Origin: JAAFIW01 sp031414805
Lineage (GTDB): Bacteria > Pseudomonadota > Gammaproteobacteria > Burkholderiales > Burkholderiaceae_C
Direction: 5' to 3'
Assembly: GCA_031414805.1 (NCBI GenBank)
Contig: JANOQJ010000044.1
Coordinates: 1-64,000 of the forward strand
DNA: 64,000 nt
Below the pieces are notes generated by a model. The model was given only the letters and a program-made list of their open reading frames with translations, did no database searches and was not told the origin of the DNA. Positions 8,064-15,855 of the stretch are shown here, one piece after another (the first letter of the stretch is position 1; every line of letters starts with the position of its first letter). Position numbers and translations under genes: made by a program.

Positions 8064-9497
8064 ATGACGGCAACTGCGGCGGCGCCCGCTATTCAATATG
8101 ACGACGTGCAGGGCACCATCCTGCGCGGCTACCGGGTGGACTTTGCACGCCACTTCGTATTGACCATCACCAACGCAGCCGCTACCGGCCAGCTGGTCAC
8201 GGCGCTGGTCAACGGCAGCAATGGCCTGCCCAAAATCACCACGGCACGGCGGGCTTTGCCCAAACCCACCAGTTTTTTAAACATCAGCTTCACCTGCCCC
8301 GGCCTGGCCGCTATGGGTGTCAGCGCCACTGATCTGAAAAGCTTCGACGCCTCGTTCCAGCGCGGTGCCACCAACCCCCAGGTAGCCAACAATGTGGGCG
8401 ACGTGGGCAGCAGCGCCCCAGCCAACTGGGTGGGCGGGCTGAACGACGGCGCACAGGTGCACCTCTTGATCAGCCTGTGGGTCAAAGACTCGCTCGATCT
8501 GCTGGAATCGTTGTCGGCCCAGCTACGGGCCGTCTTCGTGGGCGCAGTCACTGAGCTGTCGGCGCACGATGCCACGGCCTTGCCCGACAACAAGGTGCAT
8601 TTCGGCTACCGCGACAGCATTGCCCAGCCCAACGTGGTGGGCGCACCGGCCACCAAACGCCCCAGAGACGACCAGCCCAGCGTGCTGACTGGCGAATTCC
8701 TGCTGGGCTACCCCAACGAAACCGGCGGAACCTACCGTGTGACGCCCGCGCAGCTCTCCACCAACGCCAGCTACGCCGCTTTTCGCATCCTGGAGCAGGA
8801 TGTGGCGGGCTTTGATGCGCTGCTGCAAACCATGGCAACCCAATCGGGCCTGGACACGGAACTGCTGGCCGCCAAAGTGTGTGGCCGCTGGCGCAACGGC
8901 AACCCGCTGGAGCTGGCCCCCACCGAACAAGGCACCGTGCTGCCCACGGCGCAGCTGAATAACTTCACTTACGTGAGCAGCGACGCGACAACCGACGACA
9001 CCCTGGGCCTGAAATGCCCGGTGGGCTCGCACATCCGGCGCAACAACCCGCGCAACGAAGCCGTGGTGGGCACCGACAGCACCCACCACCGCATCGTGCG
9101 CCGCGCCATGCCCTACGGCCCGCCCTATGACCCGCAGAAGCCCGACACCGCCAGCCGGGGCCTGGTTGGGTATTTCATCAATGCCAGCGTGCAAAACCAG
9201 TTCGAGTTCCTGTCCAGCCAGTGGAACCTGTTGTCGAGCTTTGTCAAATCTGCCACCGGGCCCGGCGGCTCCAACGATGGCAACGCCGTCTACAACATCA
9301 GCGGGCAAGACGTGTTTCTGGGTGAAAACGACCCCGCCAGCAGCGCATTCACCCTGCCCGGCCTGGGCAAAAACGGCACTGGCAACAGCAACCTCACCGG
9401 CTTTGGCCGAACCATCACCACGCGGGGTGGCGTGTATTGCTTTTTCCCCAGCATCAGTGGGCTGAACTACCTGGCGGGGCTGGCGCAAACGACTTGA
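8064..9497 (+). CDS. Dyp-type peroxidase
   Basis: Heme peroxidase of 477 residues, ATG at 8064. The Dyp signature is present. The usual GxxDG appears as GYRDS (in FGYRDSIAQP), keeping the catalytic Asp but with Ser in place of the last Gly. A proximal-His block reads CPVGSHIRRNNPRN, and the distal Arg block reads HRIVRRAMPYGPPYDP. The C-terminal GLVGYFINASVQNQFEFLSSQW block is also typical of fungal-type/class C-D Dyp enzymes. No Tat or Sec signal peptide is visible, so it is probably cytosolic. It would use hydrogen peroxide to oxidise an unknown substrate. Co-transcribed with the two small proteins and divergent from the LodA-like fusion, which would produce peroxide. Confidence 0.9.
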   Translation: MTATAAAPAIQYDDVQGTILRGYRVDFARHFVLTITNAAATGQLVTALVNGSNGLPKITTARRALPKPTSFLNISFTCPGLAAMGVSATDLKSFDASFQRGATNPQVANNVGDVGSSAPANWVGGLNDGAQVHLLISLWVKDSLDLLESLSAQLRAVFVGAVTELSAHDATALPDNKVHFGYRDSIAQPNVVGAPATKRPRDDQPSVLTGEFLLGYPNETGGTYRVTPAQLSTNASYAAFRILEQDVAGFDALLQTMATQSGLDTELLAAKVCGRWRNGNPLELAPTEQGTVLPTAQLNNFTYVSSDATTDDTLGLKCPVGSHIRRNNPRNEAVVGTDSTHHRIVRRAMPYGPPYDPQKPDTASRGLVGYFINASVQNQFEFLSSQWNLLSSFVKSATGPGGSNDGNAVYNISGQDVFLGENDPASSAFTLPGLGKNGTGNSNLTGFGRTITTRGGVYCFFPSISGLNYLAGLAQTT

Positions 9498-9599
9498 CGG
9501 CACGCGCGCCAAGCTGCCCTTTGTACAGCCGTGACAGCTACGAAGCGTTTGACTGCCGCACATCGCCAGATCCAAGATCCAAGCCAAATCGGCCACTAA

Positions 9600-9638
9600 C
9601 CCTTGTAAATGCTGCTCAAGCAGCTATCTATTTAGCAG
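9600..9638 (-). repeat. Dispersed repeat, core CTGCTCAAGCAG (copy 2)
   Basis: CCCTTGTAAAT, then GCTGCTCAAGCAGCTAT and an A/T stretch ending TTTAGCAG. The flank AAGCCAAATCGGCCAC just before it is shared with copy 1, so the full element is longer than the core. Confidence 0.85.
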
Positions 9639-9877
9639 CAACTGGATTCATCAACCCCGTCATACGCTCCAGGTCCAACGGCAGGCTGACATTGGTGAAA
9701 AAACCGGAATGCACGCAGGCAGCCTTTCTGCACGGTGTCCTGCGTCGCCGCGCGGTCGTGAATCAACCAGCGGGCGAGGTTGTGCGCAGAATCCAGGTGC
9801 ACCAGCACGGTGGCTTCAAAGTGTTCGGTGGTGGACGGCGTGGCATGGTGACGAGACGGACTGCAAGTCAGTTTCAT
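9632..9877 (-). pseudogene. Remnant of an ECF RNA polymerase sigma factor (N-terminal part only)
   Basis: An 81-codon reading frame whose first ~50 residues read like sigma-70 region 2 of an ECF sigma factor. TEHFEATVLVHLDSAHNLAR and the following ARWLIHD...QDTVQKGCLRAFRFF correspond to the common FEAxxLPHLDAAYNLARWL...AEDVVQEAYLRAFRFF. After RFF the similarity stops and the frame runs into repeat 2. Regions 3 and 4 are absent anywhere nearby. The acidic DVVQE has become TVQKG, suggesting decay. The rest of the 426-bp gap between the Dyp gene and rraA holds only repeat 2. Confidence 0.5.
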
Positions 9878-9923
9878 TCCTGATTTGTGACAGTGGGCCG
9901 CGGCGCCCCCAACAGCAATGGCT

Positions 9924-10421
9924 TTACGACGCCAGGTCTCGCTCGCTTACCACCAGGCCATCCGCGTCCGCACACAACCACTCCCCTGGCCGCACCCACA
10001 CGCCTTGAATCTGCACCGGCACATCGCGCTGGCCTTCGTTGCGTTTGTCGGTTGGCAGCGGCATGGCGGCCAGGGCGTAGATGCCCACGGTTTGCGCTGC
10101 CAGCTCGGCCACATCTCGCACGCAGCCGTCAATCACCACGCCCGCCCACCCGTTGCACGCAGCCGCCGCCGCCAGGTTGCCGCCCAACAGCGCGCGGCGC
10201 AGCGAGCCTCCGCCATCGACCACCAGCACACGCTGCTCGCCGGGTGCCTGAACAGCGGCTTTGACCCATGAGTTGTCTTCGAAGCACTTGACGGTGACCA
10301 CGGTGCCGTAAAAGGCCGCCCGGCCGCCGAAGCTTCGAAACACGGGCGGCAGCACCCGGAAATTTGCTGAGGTGTCGCCCTTGTGGGCATCGCACAGGTC
10401 GCAGGTCGAAATGGTTTTCAT
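9924..10421 (-). CDS. RraA-family protein (RraA-like / 4-hydroxy-4-methyl-2-oxoglutarate aldolase fold)
   Basis: 165 residues from the ATG at 10421, which has GGAAGG at proper distance; an in-frame ATG at 10508 lies inside the upstream gene. Blocks CDLCDAHKGD, VVDGGGSLRRALLGGNLA and GWAGVVIDGCVRDV match RraA. The family's G-x-x-x-D-x-x-R-D metal/substrate region is present (GVVIDGCVRD). RraA proteins either inhibit RNase E or act as HMG/CHA aldolases; the RD pair means aldolase activity is possible. It lies 4 bp downstream of an Lrp-type regulator and is probably co-transcribed with it. A CHA aldolase would fit the nearby protocatechuate locus, but the distance of 9 kb makes that only a possibility. 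Confidence 0.85.
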   Translation of the reverse strand: MKTISTCDLCDAHKGDTSANFRVLPPVFRSFGGRAAFYGTVVTVKCFEDNSWVKAAVQAPGEQRVLVVDGGGSLRRALLGGNLAAAAACNGWAGVVIDGCVRDVAELAAQTVGIYALAAMPLPTDKRNEGQRDVPVQIQGVWVRPGEWLCADADGLVVSERDLAS

Positions 10422-10425
10422 GGGG

Positions 10426-10917
10426 CTACCTTCCAGTGACTTTCTTGATGGTGGGTTTGATGCTCTCTCGCCGGGCGGGCAGCACTGGGGCATGTTCACG
10501 CAAGGCATTGAGAACGATACAGGTGGCGGTCTCGGTCAGGATACAAAATTTGGTGACCACCGCGTCCAGGTGGGCCACATCAATCACCGCAATTTCCAGC
10601 ACCCAGCTGTCTTCGCCGGTCACGTTGAAAGCATTGATCACCTCAGGCGTTTGCTCCACCAGCTTGACCACGCGCGCGTACTCCGCGCGCCCCACCCGCA
10701 CGATGGCGCGGATGCCATAGCCCAGGCGTTGGTAATCCACCTGCGCGCGGTAGCCCTTGATGGCACCGCACAGCTCCAGCTTGCGTACCCGCTCGGTCAC
10801 CGCCGGTTGGCTCAAGTGCACCAGCCGACCCAGCTGGGCCATGGTGATGCGCGCATCGCGCTGCAGCTCGGCCAGAATGCGCGCGTCATAGCTGTCAAAT
10901 TCAGAGGTTTCTGTCAT
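10426..10917 (-). CDS. Lrp/AsnC-family transcriptional regulator
   Basis: 163 residues starting at the ATG at 10917 (MTETSEFDSYDARILAEL). The N-terminal helix-turn-helix (about residues 8-55, with LSQPAVTERVRKLE as recognition helix) is followed by the RAM/AsnC ligand domain (INAFNVTGEDSWVLEIAV). These proteins sense amino acids or related small molecules. The gene is divergent from the EamA exporter gene, 93 bp apart, and directly upstream of rraA. Lrp-type regulators beside amino-acid exporters commonly control them, so export of an amino acid is a reasonable inference. Confidence 0.88.
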   Translation of the reverse strand: MTETSEFDSYDARILAELQRDARITMAQLGRLVHLSQPAVTERVRKLELCGAIKGYRAQVDYQRLGYGIRAIVRVGRAEYARVVKLVEQTPEVINAFNVTGEDSWVLEIAVIDVAHLDAVVTKFCILTETATCIVLNALREHAPVLPARRESIKPTIKKVTGR

Positions 10918-11010
10918 AGTGGTTTTAGACGTTGAAAACAACGGTGAAAGCGGGTTATCACCGTCAAGTGTGCATGGCTCAAACGCCTTTGACAACCTAG
11001 CATCAACGCC

Positions 11011-11913
11011 ATGACCTCCATCACTGCCAACGCATCCCTTGCTCCCTCCCGATTCCTCCTGCCGGCCTTGCTGGCCTGCTACCTGGTGTGGGGCTCCACC
11101 TACCTGGCCATCCGCTTTGCGCTAGTGAGTTTTCCGCCGTTTTTTCAAATGGGCTCGCGCTTTGTGGTGGCGGGTTTGCTACTGGCGGCCTGGGTGTACT
11201 GGCGGGAGGGCCGCACCGCGTGGCCCAGCTTGATGCAATGGCGCAACGCTTTCGTCGTGGGCAGCCTGATGTTGGCCGTTGGCATGGGCCTGGTAGCCAG
11301 CGCCCAGCAGCACATCGGCTCGGGCTTGATTGCCACCTTTATTGCGGTGGTGCCCATGATGGTGTGCGGCTGGGGTTTGCTGTTTGGCAAGCGGCCCAGC
11401 CGCCTGGAGCTGGCGGGCATGGTGGTGGGTGTTGTGGGGGTGCTGCTGCTGGTGCGTGGGGCCAGTTTTGGGGCTGCGCCGGTGGGCATTGCGTTCATCG
11501 CCGGCGCCACCTTGGCCTGGTCGTTGGGCTCGGTGCTGCAGACCACGCGCTTGCCCTTGGCCCCCGGGCCTGCCGGGTTCGCCAGTGAAATGTTGTGTGG
11601 TGGCGCGGTGTTGCTGGTGATTTCGCTTGTATTGGGTGAGCAACCGCAATGGCCAGCACAGCCGCAGGCGCTGGCGGCTTGGGCCTATTTGGTGGTGTTT
11701 GGCTCGCTGATTGCGTTTACCGCATACCTGTATTTGCTGGCCCACGCATCGCCCGCCCTGGCCACCAGCTACGCCTTCGTGAACCCGGTGATTGCGCTGT
11801 TTTTAGGCGTGGTTTTGGCGGGTGAAGCGGTCACCGGCGGCGAGTGGTTGGCCTGCGGCGTGATCCTGTTTGGGGTGGTGTTGATCTTCTTGGGCAAGGC
11901 TCAAAAAAGCTGA
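11011..11913 (+). CDS. EamA/DMT-family exporter
   Basis: 300-residue inner-membrane protein with about ten hydrophobic segments arranged as two EamA repeats. The first begins FLLPALLACYLVWGSTYLAI, the typical opening of the family, and the second runs from about residue 150 (IAFIAGATLAWSLGSVLQ) to VILFGVVLIFLG. The family exports amino acids, nucleosides and other metabolites. Divergent from the Lrp-type regulator, which probably controls it. The substrate cannot be read from the sequence. Confidence 0.88.
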   Translation: MTSITANASLAPSRFLLPALLACYLVWGSTYLAIRFALVSFPPFFQMGSRFVVAGLLLAAWVYWREGRTAWPSLMQWRNAFVVGSLMLAVGMGLVASAQQHIGSGLIATFIAVVPMMVCGWGLLFGKRPSRLELAGMVVGVVGVLLLVRGASFGAAPVGIAFIAGATLAWSLGSVLQTTRLPLAPGPAGFASEMLCGGAVLLVISLVLGEQPQWPAQPQALAAWAYLVVFGSLIAFTAYLYLLAHASPALATSYAFVNPVIALFLGVVLAGEAVTGGEWLACGVILFGVVLIFLGKAQKS

Positions 11914-11993
11914 AGCCTGCAAACCCAGCGTGGCTGCGGGTGGTTTGCTCACAAAAAAGAGGGTTTCCCAATGAAAAAAGCATCTTTTTCGCT

Positions 11994-12021
11994 TTGACAG
12001 CCGAATGTTCTCTAGTAGCAT
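11994..12021 (+). promoter_or_regulatory. Probable sigma-70 promoter of the SWIB gene
   Basis: TTGACA at 11994-11999 and TAGCAT at 12016-12021 are separated by 16 bp, about 90 bp before the start codon. The -35 box is perfect and the -10 box is weak. Confidence 0.4.
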
Positions 12022-12110
12022 CGCGCTACCAATAAAAGAGCAGCCGAAACAATCTCTTCTGATCGGTCGGTTTCATTGGTGATTCGTCAACTTCAAAAGG
12101 AAAATTCATC

Positions 12111-12572
12111 ATGGCAACTGCGAAGAAAGCGCCCGCTAAAAAAGCGGCACCTGCGAAGAAAGTAGCCCCGGCCAAAAAGGCTGCGGCACCAGCGAAAAAA
12201 GTAGCACCGGCGAAGAAGGCTGCGGCACCTGCCAAGAAAGCAGCCCCCGCTAAAAAAGCTGCCCCGGCCAAGAAAGCTGCTCCCGCCAAAAAGGCTGCCG
12301 CCAAGAAAGCCCCCGCCGCCAAGCGCACCGTGAACGCCGCGTTCATGAAGGCCTTGACCCCAAGCGCCGCCCTGGCCGCCATCGTGGGTGCAACCCCGCT
12401 GCCACGCACCGAAATCGTGAGCAAGCTGTGGGTCTACATCAAGAAAAACAAACTGCAGGACGCGGTGAACAAGCGCATGGTCAATGCCGACGCCAAGCTG
12501 CGCGAGATCTTCGGCAAAGCCCAGGTCAGCATGTTCGAGATGGCCGGCCTGATCGGCAAGCACGTCAAGTAA
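12111..12572 (+). CDS. Histone-H1-like, SWIB/MDM2-domain protein
   Basis: 153 residues. Residues 1 to about 70 consist of lysine/alanine/proline repeats (variants of KKAAPAK), like the tails of bacterial histone-H1-like proteins. From about residue 75 the rest is a SWIB domain (FMKALTPSAALAAIVG, TEIVSKLWVYIKKNKLQD, MVNADAKLREIFGKAQVSMFEMAGLIGKHV). The Lys tail should bind DNA nonspecifically, so a nucleoid-associated role is likely. SWIB domains are otherwise known from eukaryotic chromatin remodellers and Chlamydia. It stands alone with its own promoter and a strong terminator, as expected for an abundant protein. Confidence 0.9.
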   Translation: MATAKKAPAKKAAPAKKVAPAKKAAAPAKKVAPAKKAAAPAKKAAPAKKAAPAKKAAPAKKAAAKKAPAAKRTVNAAFMKALTPSAALAAIVGATPLPRTEIVSKLWVYIKKNKLQDAVNKRMVNADAKLREIFGKAQVSMFEMAGLIGKHVK

Positions 12573-12594
12573 GCGTTTTTTGATTTCCAAGGTT

Positions 12595-12620
12595 AAAGCC
12601 GCAGCGATGCGGCTTTTTTT
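12595..12620 (+). terminator. Rho-independent terminator of the SWIB gene
   Basis: Stem AAAGCCGCA / TGCGGCTTT with loop GCGA, followed by a run of T to 12620, 22 bp after the stop codon. Confidence 0.9.
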
Positions 12621-12849
12621 ATGGGTCCATTCGTCTTCAACCCAGAATTTCCATTGGGGTTTGGAGAGACAACGGATGCAGTTGCGAGTCAGTTTTGACC
12701 CGACTGAGGAACCTTTTGGCCTGTGCCATGGGTGACGAAGAGGGGCGAAAGTGGCCGCAAATGCGCCGTTGGAATCCAAACAGCACCGCAGGTGCGCCTA
12801 ATGGAAAATCTGGGTTCAGTGGCCGTCACCTTTTTTGCGGAGCGTCAAC

Positions 12850-14073
12850 ATGAATATCAAAAAAATAGCCTTGGGATCAATCATTGTTCTTGCCACCGCC
12901 GGGACCGCTGGCTGGTACAGCCTGGACAAAGAAACGCGCGGCCTGCTGGCAACGTTCCCGACCAACCGCGACCTGCTGTTCTGGAGCCTGCCCCAACGTG
13001 ATGCGGCGTTTCGTGCCCTCGACCGGATTTCAATCCTGGCCAAGTCTCGCGTCATCCCGGCTGGTACACCGATTGCAATGCAGCCCGGACCCGCCCTGAA
13101 ACTACCCGATGACATAAACGCCTACATGGCAGGCCAGCGAAGCGCGGCGCTTCTGGTCATGCATAACGGGAAGCTGCGACTGGAGCGCTACGGCATGGGC
13201 TTTGATGCAGCCGGTCGGTGGACAAGCTTTTCAGTCGCCAAATCCATCACCTCCACCCTGGTGGGCGCAGCGATTCGCGACGGCCACATCAAGAGCATGG
13301 ACGACAAGGTCAGCCAATACATCCCGCAGATGAAAGGCTCTGCCTACGATGAGGTCAGCATCCAACAACTGCTCACCATGACATCAGGCGTGCGCTGGAA
13401 TGAAGACTACGCAGATCCGAACTCGGACGTGGCACGGTTCAACAAACACACGCCAGAGCCCGGTGTGGATGCACTGGTCAGCTACATGCGCCGCCTGCCA
13501 CGCGAAGTGCCTGCAGGCACCCGGTGGCTGTACAGCACCGGCGAAACAAACCTGGTGGGCATTCTCATCAGCCAGGCAACAAACAAGCCGCTGGCGCAAT
13601 ATCTTTCAGAAAAAATCTGGATCCCTGCAGGCATGGAGCAGCAAGCCACCTGGGTGCTGAGCAAAACAGGGCAAGAAATCAGCGGCTGCTGCATCCAGGC
13701 CGCCCCACGAGACATGGCTCGTTTTGGCCAATTCATTCTTGACGCCGCCCGTGTCAACGGGCAAAGCATCGTGCCCGACGGCTGGCTGGCACAAGCCACC
13801 AGCACGCGCACCGACATCGGCCAACCGGAGCGTGGCTATGGATACCAGTGGTGGACCTATGCCAACGGCGCATTTGCCGCACGCGGCATATTCGGTCAGG
13901 GCATCTTCATCGACCCCCAACGCAAACTGGTGATCGTCTCCAACGCCAACTGGGCGGGCGGCGCTACAGACCCCGTGGCCAGCCGGGCGCGGGAAGCGTT
14001 TTATCGGGCCGTTCAGCAAGCCGTGGATGATGAAGGCGGGGCAGCTGCTACACCAAGTGGTCAAAAGCCGTAA
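12850..14073 (+). CDS. Serine hydrolase, beta-lactamase / DD-peptidase class C fold
   Basis: 407 residues from the ATG at 12850, with GGAG just upstream; an in-frame TTG at 12835 is less likely. An N-terminal hydrophobic segment (IALGSIIVLATAGTAGWY) acts as signal or membrane anchor. The nucleophile motif is S128-V-A-K131 (FSVAKSITSTLVG). A Tyr block YSTGETN follows at 228, and a C-terminal GYQWWTY/IFGQGIFIDP region supplies the oxyanion side. The overall pattern matches the 6-aminohexanoate-dimer hydrolase and esterase branch of class C beta-lactamase-like proteins more than true AmpC. Probably periplasmic. No partner genes; the substrate is unknown. Confidence 0.85.
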   Translation: MNIKKIALGSIIVLATAGTAGWYSLDKETRGLLATFPTNRDLLFWSLPQRDAAFRALDRISILAKSRVIPAGTPIAMQPGPALKLPDDINAYMAGQRSAALLVMHNGKLRLERYGMGFDAAGRWTSFSVAKSITSTLVGAAIRDGHIKSMDDKVSQYIPQMKGSAYDEVSIQQLLTMTSGVRWNEDYADPNSDVARFNKHTPEPGVDALVSYMRRLPREVPAGTRWLYSTGETNLVGILISQATNKPLAQYLSEKIWIPAGMEQQATWVLSKTGQEISGCCIQAAPRDMARFGQFILDAARVNGQSIVPDGWLAQATSTRTDIGQPERGYGYQWWTYANGAFAARGIFGQGIFIDPQRKLVIVSNANWAGGATDPVASRAREAFYRAVQQAVDDEGGAAATPSGQKP

Positions 14074-14173
14074 ATTTCACGCAGGGGGTAGCAGCAAATG
14101 ATTGATGTACTCGGTGCGGTTCACTTTTCACCCCCCTCCTCCAAGCAAAAACCTCTTCCACCCCAATCATCCA

Positions 14174-14201
14174 TTGCTCAAGCAGCTACATTATTCATAG
14201 C
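14174..14201 (-). repeat. Dispersed repeat, partial copy (copy 3)
   Basis: Reads TTGCTCAAGCAGCTAC followed by ATTATTCATAGC. The GCCCTTGTAAATA half is degraded. It sits between the serine hydrolase and the end of the glutathione transferase gene. Confidence 0.65.
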
Positions 14202-14221
14202 ATCCAGAGCAACGTCAGCCA

Positions 14222-14854
14222 TCAAACTTTCATCGACGCCCGCTCTCCCATAGCCGCCCGCCACCGCGACAAATGTGGGTGCGCCTCGCCCGGCTTGACT
14301 TTGACGATGCGGGCAAAGTCCACCGCCACCACAGCAGTGATGTCGGCGATGCTGAACTGGTTTCCAGCAATGAAATCACGCCCTTCCAGCCGCGCGTTGA
14401 GCGTGGCAAAGAACTGTTGCACGCGGGCCTGGCCGCGCTGGGCCAGCTCGGGAATTTGTGCGTAATCCACCGGGCCGGGCAAGGCGCGGTTGGCCATGGC
14501 GGGGGAGCTGTTGCGCAGGGTGTCGGCAATGGCCAGCAGGCCCTCAAATTCTGAGCGCCACTGCCAACTGGCGATCTCGGCTTTGTCTTGCGGTGTGGTG
14601 CCCATCAGCGGCGGTTGCGGGTGAAGCGCTTCGATGAAGGCGGCAATGGCTGCGTTGTCGGTGAGTACCGCGCCGTCCTCCGTCACCAGCGCAGGCACGG
14701 TGCACAAGGGGTTGATAGCGCGGTAGGCATCGCCCATTTGCTCGCCGTTTTTCAAATCGACCTGCACGGTGTGGTGTGTCACGCCTTTTTCGGCCAGCAG
14801 AATGCGGGCGCGGCGCGGGCTGGGCGCTGTGGCGCAGTCGTACAGCGTCATCAT
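14222..14854 (-). CDS. Glutathione S-transferase family protein
   Basis: 210 residues. An N-terminal thioredoxin-like domain (MTLYDCATAPSPRRARILLAEKG, then the cis-Pro block TVPALV and EDGAVLTDNAAI for glutathione binding) is followed by an all-helical C-terminal domain ending in RWRAAMGERAS. Ser12 in APSPRR is the likely glutathione-activating position. The start codon overlaps the stop of the upstream yghU gene, so translation is probably coupled. The physiological substrate is unknown. Confidence 0.88.
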   Translation of the reverse strand: MMTLYDCATAPSPRRARILLAEKGVTHHTVQVDLKNGEQMGDAYRAINPLCTVPALVTEDGAVLTDNAAIAAFIEALHPQPPLMGTTPQDKAEIASWQWRSEFEGLLAIADTLRNSSPAMANRALPGPVDYAQIPELAQRGQARVQQFFATLNARLEGRDFIAGNQFSIADITAVVAVDFARIVKVKPGEAHPHLSRWRAAMGERASMKV

Positions 14855-15720
14855 GGTGCGAGCTTGTCCTGTGTTTTGGTGTCGAAGTCGCTCGCGTCGT
14901 GGCGCTCATGCAGTTGGCTGGACGGCTGGCCCACAACGCGGTTGACCATGCGGCCGCGCTTGGCGGCGGGGCGTTGTGCGATCTCGTCGGTCCAGCGCAG
15001 CACGTTTGTGTAGGTGTGCACCTCCAGGAATTCACCAGACTCGTAAGCTTGGCCTTTCACCAGGTTGCCGTACCAGGGCCAGATCGCCATGTCGGCAATG
15101 GTGTAGTCGTCGCCCGCCATGTAGCGCGCCTGCGCCAAGTGGCGGTCGAGCACGTCGAGCTGGCGTTTGACTTCCATGGCGTAGCGGTCAATGGCGTACT
15201 GGATTTTTTCTGGTGCGTAAGCGTAAAAGTGGCCGAAGCCGCCACCCAGAAACGGTGCGCTGCCCATCTGCCAAAACAACCAGCTGAGGCACTCCGCGCG
15301 CTTGTCGCCGCTGGCAGGCAGGAAGGCACCGAATTTCTCGGCCAGATACATCAATATGGCACCCGACTCGAATACGCGCTGGGGTGTCGGCAAGCTGTGG
15401 TCGACCAGCACCGGGATTTTTGAATTGGGGTTGGCCGCCACAAAGCCGCTACCAAACTGGTCACCGTCGTTGATGCGGATCAGCCAGGCGTCGTATTCAG
15501 CGCCACTGTGGCCCAGCGCCAGCAGCTCTTCCAGCATCACCGTGACCTTCACGCCGTTGGGTGTGCCCAGGGAATACAGCTGCAGCGGGTGCTTGCCGAC
15601 GGGCAGCGCTTTTTCGTGCGTGGCACCCGCCACAGGCCGGTTGATGTTGGCGAAACGGCCACCGCTGCTTGTCGACGGTGTCCAGACTTTGGGGGGAATG
15701 TAAGGGGTGGGTTGGTTCAT
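14851..15720 (-). CDS. yghU: YghU-type glutathione transferase / disulfide-bond oxidoreductase
   Basis: 289 residues from the ATG at 15720 (MNQPTPYIPPKVW), the start matching E. coli YghU. A GTG 36 bp upstream is possible but not needed. Long stretches are almost identical to YghU: GRFANINRPVAG, PVGKHPLQLYSLGTPNG, MLEELLALG, DGDQFGSGFV, ANPNSKIPVL, VFESGAIL, PFLGGGFGHFY, LHERHDASDF. YghU binds two glutathiones and reduces disulfides and organic hydroperoxides in the cytosol. It is in an operon with the second transferase downstream. Confidence 0.92.
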   Translation of the reverse strand: MNQPTPYIPPKVWTPSTSSGGRFANINRPVAGATHEKALPVGKHPLQLYSLGTPNGVKVTVMLEELLALGHSGAEYDAWLIRINDGDQFGSGFVAANPNSKIPVLVDHSLPTPQRVFESGAILMYLAEKFGAFLPASGDKRAECLSWLFWQMGSAPFLGGGFGHFYAYAPEKIQYAIDRYAMEVKRQLDVLDRHLAQARYMAGDDYTIADMAIWPWYGNLVKGQAYESGEFLEVHTYTNVLRWTDEIAQRPAAKRGRMVNRVVGQPSSQLHERHDASDFDTKTQDKLAP

Positions 15721-15814
15721 ACGGGCGATGGTGCCCGAACTGGGGAGTGTTTGCACCGGGCTGCCTTCGCTTCAACCGGCTGCTGTGAAGCGTTTTAAGC
15801 GAAACCGGGCTCTA

Positions 15815-15855
15815 GCCCTTGTATTAATTGCTGAAGCAGCTATTATTTTTGTAGC
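15815..15855 (-). repeat. Dispersed repeat overlapping the end of the TPP enzyme gene (copy 4)
   Basis: GCCCTTGTATTAATTGCTGAAGCAGCTAT then ATTTTTGTAGC. The last codons and TAA stop of the TPP enzyme gene at 15843 fall inside this copy, so the insertion appears to have replaced the original 3' end. Confidence 0.8.

Noticed and set aside
12111..12330. Tandem repeat tract as non-coding satellite
   Set aside because: It is the Lys/Ala/Pro-rich coding part of the SWIB gene, in frame with a complete C-terminal domain and followed by a terminator.
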